Positions 43,111 through 52,769 are shown, numbered from the stretch's first letter. The stretch: DNA of 64,000 bases from UBA1672 sp964587815 (GCA_964587815.1 CAZPMH010000004.1:1-64000); one strand, 5' to 3'. Numbers and translations are program-made. The notes: generated by a model from the sequence alone, not told the origin.

Positions 43111-44373
43111 CTAATGCGGCTCATCCGTATCACGATCAACAGCTTTATGCTGCTGCTGACCATATTTCCAGAGCCGCATAACAGAAGGCGCAGAAAATGC
43201 TGGCATGCTAACAAAACTATGTTTACGCTCAATCGTGTCACCGAAGATAGCACGTAAAATTGCAATAACCATCAAAACGCACAGATAAAACGCCAAAGCC
43301 GCGAAGATGTAAGACGGCGCATAGTGCGAGAGAATAAAACCACCCACAAGCGGGCCAATCGTAGAGCCGATAGAATTAAACATAATCAAAGATCTGCTGG
43401 CAGACACGATTTGAGATTTCTTAATCTGGTCATTCATATGCGTAATCGACAGGCTGTATAATGTCGTAATCGTTCCGCCCAGAATAAAAATAAGAGCGTA
43501 ATAATGCGTTGTAAATGTAATGGCTAAGGCACTCGCAATTCCGACGAAAACACAGGCCTTAATCACCAAGCGTCGATCAAACTTATCTGAGATCGGCCCC
43601 ACTACCATCGGCATTAGGGTGTTCCCGAGAATATAAATCCCCATAAAGACCGCAATATCCTTGGTCGGAATATCCACTTTATCGGCATAAACAGGGCCCA
43701 AGCTGAGCAAGGTACTGCTGCATAATCCCGCAACAAAAACCCCGGCCATCGCCAACGGAGAGATTTTTAGCATATCTTTAAAAGGCAACGTTTCAGGCTT
43801 TTGATATCCCGGCATGCGTTTATTCGTTAGCGTAATCGGCGCAAGTGCGCAGGAAATAAGAACGGACACTACGATAAACAAATCAATCTGCGTCAGCGGT
43901 GCGATATTAATCATAAATTGTCCGCAAAACAGCCCGCCATAAACGATGGAGACGTACGCGCTGAAAATCGTGCCGCGCTGTTGCTTATTGGCAATACGGT
44001 TCAACCAGCTTTCTGCAATGATAAACAACCCCGAAAAACAAAAGCCCGTTATCAATCGTATCGGAATCCACAACCACGGGGAAACAAACAAGCCATGAAG
44101 CAGCACTGTCGTAGAGGCAATAGAGGCCATCGCCGCGAACACCCGCACATGCCCGACCGAGGCAATCATCGACGGAACAAAACGACAGCCGAGTAAAAAA
44201 CCCGCATAATACATCGCCATGATCACGCCGGTCATCTCAACGGGGAAGCCTTCAATATTGGCGCGCAAGCCCAGCAACGTGCCCTGCAGGCCGTTACTTG
44301 TTGTTAAAACCCCGATGCCGAACAGCAACGGCCAAACCGCAATTAAACGTTTTACTGAAGAAGAATATCGCAT
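43111..44373 (-). CDS. Major facilitator superfamily transporter
   Basis: 420-aa membrane protein with twelve predicted helices. MFS features: an N-terminal half with AMYYAGFLLGCRFVPSMIAS (loop 2-3 region) and SGLFIIAESWLNRIANKQQR, and GPISDKFDRRLVIK between helices 8 and 9. The ESWLN segment recalls the YcaD-like group of MFS proteins. Substrate unknown. The gene sits between yejB and yejE in the same direction, which is unusual for this transporter locus. Confidence 0.88.
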   Translation of the reverse strand: MRYSSSVKRLIAVWPLLFGIGVLTTSNGLQGTLLGLRANIEGFPVEMTGVIMAMYYAGFLLGCRFVPSMIASVGHVRVFAAMASIASTTVLLHGLFVSPWLWIPIRLITGFCFSGLFIIAESWLNRIANKQQRGTIFSAYVSIVYGGLFCGQFMINIAPLTQIDLFIVVSVLISCALAPITLTNKRMPGYQKPETLPFKDMLKISPLAMAGVFVAGLCSSTLLSLGPVYADKVDIPTKDIAVFMGIYILGNTLMPMVVGPISDKFDRRLVIKACVFVGIASALAITFTTHYYALIFILGGTITTLYSLSITHMNDQIKKSQIVSASRSLIMFNSIGSTIGPLVGGFILSHYAPSYIFAALAFYLCVLMVIAILRAIFGDTIERKHSFVSMPAFSAPSVMRLWKYGQQQHKAVDRDTDEPH

Positions 44374-44459
44374 GTCACCCGCATCCCTTGTGGCTCTTCG
44401 CGCTAGCCTATAGGCCTTTTAAACACTCGCGTCAACAAAGAAAATGCGTAAATTTTTTC

Positions 44460-45632
44460 TCAAACCTCGCGGCTTTCGAAATCAATGCGCGGGTCAACCT
44501 GAATATAGACCAGATCACGTATCAAGTGCATGATCAAACTCATCAGGGAAAAGATATACAGCGTGCCCAGAACGACGGGGTAATCACGGTTTATAATGCT
44601 CTCATAGCCCAACAGCCCAAGCCCGTCGAGAGAGAAAATCACTTCTATCAACAGCGAGCCCGTAAAGAAAATAGACACAAAAACCGCGGGAAAGCCCGAA
44701 ATCACAATAATCATTGCATTACGGAATACATGCCCGTAAAGCACCTGATTTTCGGCCAAACCCTTCGATCGCGCTGTCAGAACATATTGTTTACCAATCT
44801 CATCCAAAAACGAATTCTTCGTCAGCATCGTGAGCGACGCAAAACCGCTAATCACCATCGCTGCCGTCGGCAAAACCATGTGCCAGGCATAATCAACAGC
44901 CTTTGCCCAAAACGGCAAGCGCGACCATTCATAATTCGCCTTATAAAGCGCAGGATCAAGGCTGGCGCGCACAATCTCAGGCAGAGCGCTCCAATCGGCA
45001 GACGTTAAACCGCGCAAGGGGAAAACATCGTAATACCGACCGCCTGCAAACAAAACGATGAGCAAAATCGCAAACATAAAAGACGGAATTGCATAACCGA
45101 TAAACACAGCCGCGCTCGTCCAAATGTCGAACGCCGCACCGTCACGCACGGCTTTCTTAATGCCGAGCGGAATAGACACCAGATAAATAATCAGCGTCGA
45201 CCACAGCCCGAGCGAAATGGACACGGGCATCTTCTCAACAATCAGTTCAAAAACACCGACATCGCGGTAATAACTTTCGCCCAAATTGAACGTTAGATAA
45301 TTCCCCAGCATGATCATAAAGCGTTCATGTGCTGGTTTATCAAAACCATATAAGGCCTCAAGTTCCTTAATAAATTCAGGATCAAGGCCTTGCGCCCCCT
45401 TATAGGTCGAATTGTTGCCGACACTGGCCTGTGACGTTGACGAACTGGCGGTCATATCACTGCCGCCGCCTGTGAAATTCGACGTTGCCGATGTGCCGTG
45501 CCCCTGCAATTCGGCAATCATCTTCTCAACCGGGCCACCGGGCACAAATTGAATGATGATAAAGCTCACCAACAATATCCCCAACAGAGTAGGGATCATC
45601 AAAAGCAGCCGTTTTAAAATATAAGAATACAT
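44460..45632 (-). CDS. yejB: Yej-type peptide ABC transporter permease
   Basis: 390-aa permease. Matches YejB over its length: YILKRLLLMIPTLLGILLVS, FVPGGPVEKMIAELQGHG, a Ser/Thr/Gly-rich periplasmic loop, KGAQGLDPEFIKELEALYGF, GLWSTLIIYLVSIPLGIKKA, FRNAMIIVISGFPAVF and the end QVDPRIDFESREV. Compared with E. coli YejB it carries about 20 additional residues around PEIVRASLDPALYKANYEW. Partner of YejE, YejF and the binding protein at 48126. Confidence 0.93.
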   Translation of the reverse strand: MYSYILKRLLLMIPTLLGILLVSFIIIQFVPGGPVEKMIAELQGHGTSATSNFTGGGSDMTASSSTSQASVGNNSTYKGAQGLDPEFIKELEALYGFDKPAHERFMIMLGNYLTFNLGESYYRDVGVFELIVEKMPVSISLGLWSTLIIYLVSIPLGIKKAVRDGAAFDIWTSAAVFIGYAIPSFMFAILLIVLFAGGRYYDVFPLRGLTSADWSALPEIVRASLDPALYKANYEWSRLPFWAKAVDYAWHMVLPTAAMVISGFASLTMLTKNSFLDEIGKQYVLTARSKGLAENQVLYGHVFRNAMIIVISGFPAVFVSIFFTGSLLIEVIFSLDGLGLLGYESIINRDYPVVLGTLYIFSLMSLIMHLIRDLVYIQVDPRIDFESREV

Positions 45633-45701
45633 ATAAACCCGATGATAATCACCGCGCTGTCATAAGTCCACGCCCAAAAGCGCCCGCCACAAATCACGCA
45701 C

Positions 45702-45728
45702 AAAAAAAACGGGCACCAAGGCCCGCTT
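45702..45728 (-). terminator. Rho-independent terminator after the 45785 gene
   Basis: Stem CGGGC (45710-45714) / GCCCG (45721-45725) with a 6-nt loop; on the minus strand a run of eight T follows (45709-45702). Separates the 45785 gene from yejB. Confidence 0.75.
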
Positions 45729-45784
45729 TATGAGTTTTGTGAGTTTCACGGCTTCATGCCGTTTAAAACCTGTGTAATTCTTCT

Positions 45785-46522
45785 TTAGTGCACCATGTTC
45801 GATTGTGTGATGCCGCTCTGTTCGTTAAACGCCGCAAACGCTGAGGGCGGTGCTTCCATAAAGCTAGAGTCCATATCCTCCAGCAAGCGCGCTTCGCGAA
45901 CGCGTAACTCTTCTTCTCGTGCTTCCGCACATACATTATAGGCCTGCGCCAACGTTTGATCGCGTAAACTATCTTGACCTAAGATGTCAGCCAAGCTCGC
46001 TCTGTTTCCAAGAGCTGTTAAGTTTTTAGGATCAATCGATAAAACTTTATTCGCAACGCACAGTGCTTCTTCTTCACGATCCAGATTGGCCAAGGCAAAC
46101 CCTTTATTGATCAAGGCATCAACGTTTTTCGGATCTGATGCTAAGCGCTTCTCTTCACGCTCCAATAATTTCTGATACTCAGCGCGCAAATAAAGGATAA
46201 ACGCTTTTTGGAATTGCGCCTTTTCGCAAGCCGGATTAATCGCCAAACGCGCGTCAACCAACATGTGCGCTTCTTTATAAAACCCGTCAACGATCATGAT
46301 ATCAATTTCATCATCCGAATCTTTCGGGTCGAACTCATGGCGTAATGGGTTGCAATAATACTGGCAATCCTCATTCTGCATGAAATTCATTAAATCGTAG
46401 GCCAGTCTGGCACGTAATGCGCCATCATCGACCGGACCATGATTAAGTGGATGTGAATACTTGAATTTTTCACCCGCTTGTTTCTGCGATGGACTACTTG
46501 CGTAGATTTCATCAGGTAACAT
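45785..46522 (-). CDS. TPR-like soluble protein, unknown
   Basis: 245 aa from ATG 46522, preceded by AAGGGG; a TTG three codons upstream would sit too close to that site. The central part has tetratricopeptide-like helix pairs: AKGF-type spacing in ALINKGFALANLDREEEALC, NKVLSIDPKNLTALGNRASL, and the preceding KAFILYLRAEYQKLLEREEK. N-terminus polar (MLPDEIYASSPSQKQAGEKF), no signal peptide. Two Cys pairs (CQYYC, around residue 54). Probably a protein-protein adaptor. Confidence 0.72.
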   Translation of the reverse strand: MLPDEIYASSPSQKQAGEKFKYSHPLNHGPVDDGALRARLAYDLMNFMQNEDCQYYCNPLRHEFDPKDSDDEIDIMIVDGFYKEAHMLVDARLAINPACEKAQFQKAFILYLRAEYQKLLEREEKRLASDPKNVDALINKGFALANLDREEEALCVANKVLSIDPKNLTALGNRASLADILGQDSLRDQTLAQAYNVCAEAREEELRVREARLLEDMDSSFMEAPPSAFAAFNEQSGITQSNMVH

Positions 46523-46609
46523 TAATAACAACCCCTTGTTATATATAATTTATGCCAGCTTTTTACTGTACATATTGTGGCTTTTGCCATCTCTTATATT
46601 TAGATAGTA

Positions 46610-46662
46610 CCGCTTTTGGTTCGGGGTGTGCAAGCGAATTATAAAGTTTTTTCCAAAAGCGG
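46610..46662. repeat. 10-bp inverted repeat around a stop codon
   Basis: CCGCTTTTGG (46610-46619) and CCAAAAGCGG (46653-46662), perfect, 33-bp spacer. One arm is inside the 3' end of the histidine phosphatase gene. In RNA it would close a hairpin after that gene, but no T run follows. Confidence 0.5.
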
Positions 46663-47301
46663 AACTATGTTCCAGCCCTCAGCAACCCATTTATCGTCTG
46701 TGTAACGCAGAATTCCAAGGCTTCCGGTCTTTAACTTAATCGAAAACTTTTGTGAGAAGCCGTCAAAATCACCCGTAATATGAGGGGCAAATCGGGCAAT
46801 TCCATTCGATGTAACCACCAAAATCGTCTCAGAAACGTCCAAAACACGATTCGTCACCGTGTCATGCGTCTTGGTCAGGGAATCTGCAAAGCTGCGCCAA
46901 TTCTCAATAATCTGCTCTGGTTTCACTAGCCAGCCGTCAGGAACGACCGCGTTCTTGTCCCAGTCATCAATCGCCGCCTGCCCAAGCCGCGCCACAACAT
47001 CGGCTTCGGGCTTATTCTCATCCGGCCCGTAATCAATCTCATCAAAAATATCGAGCGGGTAGGGCGGCAAGGACAACCCCGCTTCCTTCAACGCAATCTG
47101 CGCGGTCTCTTTGGTGCGCTTTAAGGTTGAGCAATAACACACATCAGGCATCAAATTACGCGCCTTCAAATATTGCCCCAAGGCGCGCGCCTGTTCGCGC
47201 CCTTTATCAACCAGTGGCAAATCAGTGCGTGCCCCAACGCGTGTCGGCGTTTGCCCGTTTTCAAAAGTATTCCCATGTCGCGCAATAATAAGCGTGGTCA
47301 C
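46639..47301 (-). CDS. Histidine phosphatase superfamily protein
   Basis: 220-aa phosphoglycerate-mutase-like protein. Catalytic histidine in LIIARHGNTFENG, second arm CSTLKRTKETAQIAL, acid/base region DEIDYGPDENKPEADV, and a late VTSNGIARFAPHIT where the second catalytic His usually sits in a VSHGxxI motif; here it reads SNG, so that His is missing and activity is uncertain. GTG start overlaps the kdsB stop (GTGA). Co-transcribed with kdsB. Confidence 0.85.
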   Translation of the reverse strand: MTTLIIARHGNTFENGQTPTRVGARTDLPLVDKGREQARALGQYLKARNLMPDVCYCSTLKRTKETAQIALKEAGLSLPPYPLDIFDEIDYGPDENKPEADVVARLGQAAIDDWDKNAVVPDGWLVKPEQIIENWRSFADSLTKTHDTVTNRVLDVSETILVVTSNGIARFAPHITGDFDGFSQKFSIKLKTGSLGILRYTDDKWVAEGWNIVPLLEKTL

Positions 47302-48113
47302 GCCAGCGGCTCCCCAAACTGTTCGATATAGAGTTCCGCACGCCTGATATCTTCGGGGCTATCGATACCTGATTGGATAGCTCCATCGGCATTTTCCATC
47401 AGAATGGTTTGAATGCGAATGCCGTTCTCCAACATACGGAGCTGCTCCAACCCTTCCAGATTTTCGTACACGCCTTGCTCCATCAAACAGAATTTTTCCA
47501 AAATATCCGTCCGAAAACCATACAGGCCGATATGCTGATGAACGGGCGAGACATCTGTTTTCATCCGCATTTCGGCTTCTTTACGCATGGCGGGGATAAT
47601 ATTTTTCGAAAACCATAGGGCGCGACCGTCTTTATTGATAATCGCCGTTGTGCCGCTAAACGGTGTGGTGCCCTTGGCCTGACGCAACCGATCCAGATCA
47701 TGCCAGCTTAGGCGCTGCACGGGGGTAATCACTTCTGAAAGGGGCTGCGTGCGAAACACCTCAATCATATCGATGATTGTCTCAGGCCGCGTAAAAGGGG
47801 CATCGCCTTGCAAATTCACAACAAAATCAGGCCAGTCGGCAAGCTGTCGCAACGCCGACAGCACACGATCAGACCCTGTGGGGCAGCTAACGGGCGTCAT
47901 CATGCACAACGTGCCAAGCTCAGAGGCATGGTCCGCAATGCGCGGGTCATCTGTTGCAACAAAGGCAAACGCGTCGCCTTCATATTTCTCAACAACACGC
48001 TTCGCAATATCAAGAACACGAGACAACATCGTGCGCCCCGCTATTTTCTCAAGCGGTTTGCCCGGAAAGCGGGTAGAGCCGTAACGCGCTGGAATGGCAA
48101 TCGCATACTTCAT
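47298..48113 (-). CDS. kdsB: 3-deoxy-manno-octulosonate cytidylyltransferase
   Basis: 271-aa enzyme activating KDO with CTP for LPS inner core synthesis. N-terminal IAIPARYGSTRFPGKPLEKI is the nucleotide-binding signature; VVNLQGDAPFTRPETI and QHIGLYGFRTDILEKF are family motifs. Full length. Overlaps the phosphatase gene by 4 bp and follows yejA by 12 bp, an unusual pairing for kdsB. Confidence 0.95.
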   Translation of the reverse strand: MKYAIAIPARYGSTRFPGKPLEKIAGRTMLSRVLDIAKRVVEKYEGDAFAFVATDDPRIADHASELGTLCMMTPVSCPTGSDRVLSALRQLADWPDFVVNLQGDAPFTRPETIIDMIEVFRTQPLSEVITPVQRLSWHDLDRLRQAKGTTPFSGTTAIINKDGRALWFSKNIIPAMRKEAEMRMKTDVSPVHQHIGLYGFRTDILEKFCLMEQGVYENLEGLEQLRMLENGIRIQTILMENADGAIQSGIDSPEDIRRAELYIEQFGEPLA

Positions 48114-48125
48114 AAGCGTCTACTC

Positions 48126-50036
48126 TTACTCTGCGCCTTGACCTGAAGGAGAGGTCGCATCAGGCCGCATCCACCATGTTTGGGTAATCAACGGTGAAAT
48201 CCCGGAAAGCTGTTCAGGCCGCTGAATATGATCCCAATAGGCCAAACGCCATTTCGGATAATGCCACATCGGAATGACGTAATGGTAACTCAGCAAAACA
48301 CGGTCAAGCACTCGCGTTTTCAAAACCAAATCTTCACGAGAGGTCGCATGAATAACGTCTGTAACCAACTGGTCAATTACAGGGTCTTTTATGCCGATAA
48401 TATTGCGTGATCCTTGTAAGTCCGCTTTTTCAGAGCCCCAAAAATCACGTTGCTCATTACCCGGCGAATTGGACTGCCCGAACCCGCCAATCGTCATATC
48501 AAAATCAAAAACATTAATGCGTTGCTGATACTGCGCAGGGTCAACCACACGGAAATTCGCTTTCACCCCAAGGCGACCAAGGTTCTTGATATACGGTAAA
48601 ACCCAACGCTCAAACGTATTTCTGAAATGAAGTATTTCAAATTCAAGACGCTGTTTCGTGCCGTCAGGTAAAAAACGATACCTGATTTTATCTTCATCCA
48701 ATTCCGTATATCCCGCTTCTTTCAAAAGCTGAATACCCGTTCTAAGATTGTTACGAATATTGCCCGTCCCGTCTGTTACGGGCGTGGTGTAAGGAATAGT
48801 GAAAACACGATCAGGAATTCTCCCACGTAAGGGCTCTAAAATTTCCAATTCTGCCTCGCTCGGCAAACCAAAAGAGGCAAGCTCAGAATTCTCAAAAAAG
48901 CTGTTCGTGCGTGTGTAAGAGCCAAATGCAACGTTTTTATTCGACCATTCAAAATCAAACGCATAGGCGAGCGCCTCGCGCACCTTCGCATCTTGGAACA
49001 GTGGCCTGCGCGTATTGTAAACAAAGGCCTGCATCCCAGACGGACGTGAATTTTCGACCTCTTCTTTAATGAGATCATCTTTTTTCGCGTCAGGAACTTT
49101 ATAACCTTCGAACCATAACTTCGCTACGCTTTCCATCTTTATATCATAATCCTGTGAAAGAAATGCTTCATGTGCAACGTTATCATCACGATAATAATCA
49201 TATACCAAGCGATCAAAATTATTCATTCCTTTAAAAAACGGAAGATCTTTGCCCCACCAATCATCGTAACGAACAAACTCAATAGAGCGCCCTGCATCAA
49301 CTCTACCAATTTTGTAAGCGCCGCTTCCCAGAGGTGGTTCGAGTGATGTTTCATTAAAATCACGTCCCTCAGCCGTCCAGTAATGTTTAGGAAGAACTGA
49401 CATTTGAGAAATAATTAGCGGAAGTTCTGCATTACCTTGAACGCCAAAAGTAAATTTTACAGTTTTTTTGTCCTCAGCTGTAATGCTTTCAACATCACCC
49501 CAATAAGCCTTGTAGAAAGGCTTGCCTTTATCAGTTAAGGTTTCAAACGTCCAAATCACATCATCCGCCGTAATCGGCTTACCGTCATGCCATTTGGCTT
49601 CATCACGCAAACGAAAGCGCACCCAAGACTTGTCGTTGGCAATCGTGATAGACTCCGCCAAAACACCATACATTGTAAAAGGCTCATCATATCCATTACT
49701 CATCAGGCTTTCATAAAGAAGGCCTGTTCCAAAAAAGTTTAATCCCTGTGCAGGCGTACCCTTAACGATAAACGGGTTTAAAGAATCAAAAGACCCCGTT
49801 TCATGCTGCCTTAAAAGCCCGCCCTTAGGCGCATCAGGATTGACGTAATCCAAATGCGTGAACCCTTCCTGATATTTTGGCGTGCCATGCAAGGAAACGG
49901 CGTGTTGCGGCTGTTCGATCGCGGTATCAGATGGAGCGTTTTGCTCTGTTTCTGCAAAACCTTGAGCGGGCAGGCTAAGGCCGAAAACAAAAGCCACCCC
50001 CGTAATGATAAGAAACCGTGAAACCGATACGTTCAT
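48126..50036 (-). CDS. yejA: Periplasmic peptide-binding protein of the Yej type
   Basis: 636-aa extracellular solute-binding protein (SBP_bac_5). Signal peptide MNVSVSRFLIITGVAFVFGL with cleavage after GFA. Mature motifs: HAVSLHGTPKYQEGFTHLDY, YVNPDAPKGGLLRQHETGSF, AKWHDGKPITADDVIWTFET and MTIGGFGQSNSPGNEQRDFW, as in YejA. Binds peptides in the periplasm and delivers them to YejBEF. It is first in a run yejA-kdsB-phosphatase and is separated from yejB by 2.5 kb. Confidence 0.93.
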   Translation of the reverse strand: MNVSVSRFLIITGVAFVFGLSLPAQGFAETEQNAPSDTAIEQPQHAVSLHGTPKYQEGFTHLDYVNPDAPKGGLLRQHETGSFDSLNPFIVKGTPAQGLNFFGTGLLYESLMSNGYDEPFTMYGVLAESITIANDKSWVRFRLRDEAKWHDGKPITADDVIWTFETLTDKGKPFYKAYWGDVESITAEDKKTVKFTFGVQGNAELPLIISQMSVLPKHYWTAEGRDFNETSLEPPLGSGAYKIGRVDAGRSIEFVRYDDWWGKDLPFFKGMNNFDRLVYDYYRDDNVAHEAFLSQDYDIKMESVAKLWFEGYKVPDAKKDDLIKEEVENSRPSGMQAFVYNTRRPLFQDAKVREALAYAFDFEWSNKNVAFGSYTRTNSFFENSELASFGLPSEAELEILEPLRGRIPDRVFTIPYTTPVTDGTGNIRNNLRTGIQLLKEAGYTELDEDKIRYRFLPDGTKQRLEFEILHFRNTFERWVLPYIKNLGRLGVKANFRVVDPAQYQQRINVFDFDMTIGGFGQSNSPGNEQRDFWGSEKADLQGSRNIIGIKDPVIDQLVTDVIHATSREDLVLKTRVLDRVLLSYHYVIPMWHYPKWRLAYWDHIQRPEQLSGISPLITQTWWMRPDATSPSGQGAE

Positions 50037-50120
50037 AAAACCGCTCCATAACTATTTATGTGAAAGTGAAAAACATACTATCAATCGCACTCATTTTGTC
50101 ACGCGATTTCTATTACGCGA

Positions 50121-51185
50121 TTAAGCCTGCTGGTGATCAGCGCCGACAGCATCCTTTAACGAAGAAAACCCATCTTCTTTAAGCAGCTCAACCAAACCTG
50201 AATTGATATGGTACGCAATTTCAGGCCCTTCATAAATCATACCCGTATAAAGCTGCACCAGCGATGCACCCGCCTTAATCTTCTCATAAGCATGTGCGGC
50301 TTTTTGCACGCCGCCTACACCGATAATCGGCAAGCGCCCCTCCGTCAGTTTATAGAAGTTTCGGATAATCGCGGTTGATTTCTCGCGCACAGGCTGGCCG
50401 CTCAAGCCGCCTTTGCGGTCGCGATAACGCTCAGGCAGATAATCAGGCCTGTCCAAGGTCGTATTGCTCAAAATCACACCATCAACCGAGGCTTCCAACA
50501 ACGCATCCGCAATTTCCGCCTGTTGCGCGTCATCCAGATCAGGCGCAAGTTTCACGAGCAGAGCAGGGGGGCGATCATCACCGCACGCATCGCGCCGCGC
50601 CCCCATCATCGCATCCAGCAATTCGAGCAACGCATCTTTCTTCTGCAAATCACGCAAACCCGGTGTGTTCGGTGATGAAATATTCACCGTCAGATAATCT
50701 GCCTTCGGCGCAAGAGCGCGTATAAGGTCGCAATAATCGTCCGCTGGGCTCGCCTGATCCTTATTCATGCCAATATTAATGCCGACAACACCGTCGCGCT
50801 TACTATTCTCAAAATTTTGAGTAAACACATCAAGCCCCTCATTGGGAAAGCCCATCGCGTTAATTACAGACTCCGATTTTGGGTCACGGAAAACGCGCGG
50901 CTTCGGGTTGCCTGCCTGCGGCTTTGGCGTCACTGTACCGACCTCAGTAAATCCAAAGCCAAGCCCTAAAATCGGGTCAATCACTTCGGCGTTCTTATCA
51001 AAACCCGCCGCCAGCCCGACAGGGTTTTTGAAGCTCAAGCCAAACAAGTCTTGATGCAACATCGGCTCATCAATAGATTTGCAAGTGCGCACTGCCCCGC
51101 GTTTTAAGGCTTTAATCGTCAGCCCGTGCGCGGTTTCAGGGTCAATTTTAAAAACAAAAGGCCGAACAAAATTATAAAGACTCAT
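50121..51185 (-). CDS. pyrD: Dihydroorotate dehydrogenase (quinone)
   Basis: 354-aa class 2 membrane-associated DHOD of pyrimidine synthesis. Start at ATG 51185 (MSLYNFVRPFVFKIDPETAH); the amphipathic N-terminal helix that contacts quinone is present. Motifs: NPVGLAAGFDKNAEVID, GFTEVGTVTPKPQAGNPKPR, TVNISSPNTPGLRDLQ with the catalytic serine, and IGVGGVQKAAHAYEKIKAGA for FMN phosphate. Overlaps the pgsA stop by 4 bp (ATGA). Confidence 0.96.
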   Translation of the reverse strand: MSLYNFVRPFVFKIDPETAHGLTIKALKRGAVRTCKSIDEPMLHQDLFGLSFKNPVGLAAGFDKNAEVIDPILGLGFGFTEVGTVTPKPQAGNPKPRVFRDPKSESVINAMGFPNEGLDVFTQNFENSKRDGVVGINIGMNKDQASPADDYCDLIRALAPKADYLTVNISSPNTPGLRDLQKKDALLELLDAMMGARRDACGDDRPPALLVKLAPDLDDAQQAEIADALLEASVDGVILSNTTLDRPDYLPERYRDRKGGLSGQPVREKSTAIIRNFYKLTEGRLPIIGVGGVQKAAHAYEKIKAGASLVQLYTGMIYEGPEIAYHINSGLVELLKEDGFSSLKDAVGADHQQA

Positions 51186-51778
51186 TGATCCAAATCCAAT
51201 TCTTGTTGTGCTGAGGAGGCGCGCAAATGCACCCAACCCGCCATCATATAACCAAAACCTGTCATAACCGTCAGAACCGTAGCAAGGATCAGGCACACAA
51301 TACCCAGCTCACTCATATACGGCGCATAAGGGCCGACGATTAAAAATCCAAGCGCGAGCATCTGCGCACTCGTCTTCCATTTGGCCAGTAAAGTCACGGG
51401 AACTTTAACATTCTTAGGGCCTAAAAATTCGCGCAAGCCGGAGACAAGAAACTCACGCGCAAAAATAACAACAACCAGAACAATATAAATGCCCGTAATC
51501 CGATCAAACGCCACCAACAAAATCAATAAAGTCGATACAAATATCTTATCAGATATTGGGTCAAGAAATGTTCCAAACGCACTGATCTGATTGTATTTTC
51601 GTGCGACATAGCCATCGAAAAAATCTGTAATCGCCGCCAGCGCATAAACCAACAAACACGCCCATGCCATGACCGCACCGTAAAACGCCTCAGCATAAAA
51701 TAACATGATAATCACAGGCAGTAAAAACAGCCGCGCAACCGTCAGAATATTGGCAAAATTATGTTTGATAAATTTCAT
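51182..51778 (-). CDS. pgsA: CDP-diacylglycerol--glycerol-3-phosphate phosphatidyltransferase
   Basis: 198-aa integral membrane enzyme for phosphatidylglycerol synthesis. The CDP-alcohol phosphotransferase pattern D-G-x2-A-R-x8-G-x3-D-x3-D is complete (DGYVARKYNQISAFG then TFLDPISD). Starts MKFIKHNFANILTVARLFLL. About five helices. Between EEP hydrolase 1 and pyrD. Confidence 0.93.
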   Translation of the reverse strand: MKFIKHNFANILTVARLFLLPVIIMLFYAEAFYGAVMAWACLLVYALAAITDFFDGYVARKYNQISAFGTFLDPISDKIFVSTLLILLVAFDRITGIYIVLVVVIFAREFLVSGLREFLGPKNVKVPVTLLAKWKTSAQMLALGFLIVGPYAPYMSELGIVCLILATVLTVMTGFGYMMAGWVHLRASSAQQELDLDQ

Positions 51779-51788
51779 GGCTCATACC

Positions 51789-52769
51789 TTAAGGCGCAAT
51801 ATGAATTCGCGCAACCAGCGAATAGTGATCAGACCCGAAAGACGGCCCGCGCTTGATATCTGCTAAACGTAAAGACTGATTAAAAAGGACATGATCAATC
51901 GAAACCTGAAACGGCGGAATAAACCGCCAACTCGGCCATGTGCCAAGCGGCAAAAGCCCTAATCGTTGATACTGCATCTTCGACCTTTTAAGGAAATTCT
52001 GAAAAACGGGCGTATGTGCGGTCGTGTTCAAATCTCCTGCAAAAACGCGATAACGCGCATCTTCCATCAACATCCACTCCGCCAATCCCTCATATTGCTC
52101 CGCCTGCGCCAACGCGTTGTAATACTTGAACCCCAGATGCGTATGCGCGCTGTAAATCCGCACGGGATCATTTGAAAAAGACCCCGAAACATCAAACCGC
52201 ACGCCCTTGGTTTTGCAATATTTGTGGCAAAGCTGATGAACTTCATAATTCAAAATCGGCGTCTTACTGTAAATCATCACTGAGTCAGGCCGTTCAGCAT
52301 CAAAAGGCGTATGATAGGGAAAAACATCAGCCAACGCCGCGGTTAAACCTTGCATATCCGCATCCAAAACCTCCTGCATCAGCAAGACATCCGTATCGCG
52401 CCCATCCGCCTTAAGCCACGCCGCCAACGCGTCAAAATTCTGATTATAGTAATATTTATTATACTGAACGATCTGCAGCGTGCGCACCGCATCCACTGAA
52501 TTGTCTGCCGAAAACCTCAACGGCTCCGCCATCGGCGCGCGTACCTGCACGATGGATGCGCACAAAACAATCGCAGTCGTACACAACAAAATCCACGATG
52601 ATCCGAAAAACAAAAGCGGCGCTAAAATCAGCGCGCCATACGCGTACTGCACCTTAAACTGCGCTAAAAACGCCAAAAACCAGTGCATCGGCGCAAAACA
52701 GGACAGCGCAAAGCAAACCACCAGAACCACCGCAAAAATCGGCGCAATTTTTAGGATAAAGTCGATCAT
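51789..52769 (-). CDS. Membrane-anchored EEP-family hydrolase (copy 1)
   Basis: 326-aa protein with two to three N-terminal hydrophobic helices (residues about 1-75) and an endonuclease/exonuclease/phosphatase domain: IVQYNKYYYNQNFDALAAWL, VLLMQEVLDADMQ (catalytic Glu), SAHTHLG, VFAGDLNTTAHTPVF and FGSDHYSLVARI. Resembles YafD-type proteins; the catalytic domain is probably outside the cytoplasmic membrane. Its ATG overlaps the TAA of the truncated EEP fragment (TAATG). Paralogue of the 55066 gene. Confidence 0.87.
   Translation of the reverse strand: MIDFILKIAPIFAVVLVVCFALSCFAPMHWFLAFLAQFKVQYAYGALILAPLLFFGSSWILLCTTAIVLCASIVQVRAPMAEPLRFSADNSVDAVRTLQIVQYNKYYYNQNFDALAAWLKADGRDTDVLLMQEVLDADMQGLTAALADVFPYHTPFDAERPDSVMIYSKTPILNYEVHQLCHKYCKTKGVRFDVSGSFSNDPVRIYSAHTHLGFKYYNALAQAEQYEGLAEWMLMEDARYRVFAGDLNTTAHTPVFQNFLKRSKMQYQRLGLLPLGTWPSWRFIPPFQVSIDHVLFNQSLRLADIKRGPSFGSDHYSLVARIHIAP

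Noticed and set aside
44460..45632. Ser/Thr/Gly-rich insert in YejB as a novelty
   Set aside because: E. coli YejB, as I remember it, has a similar loop at the same place, so only the shorter extra segment further on differs.
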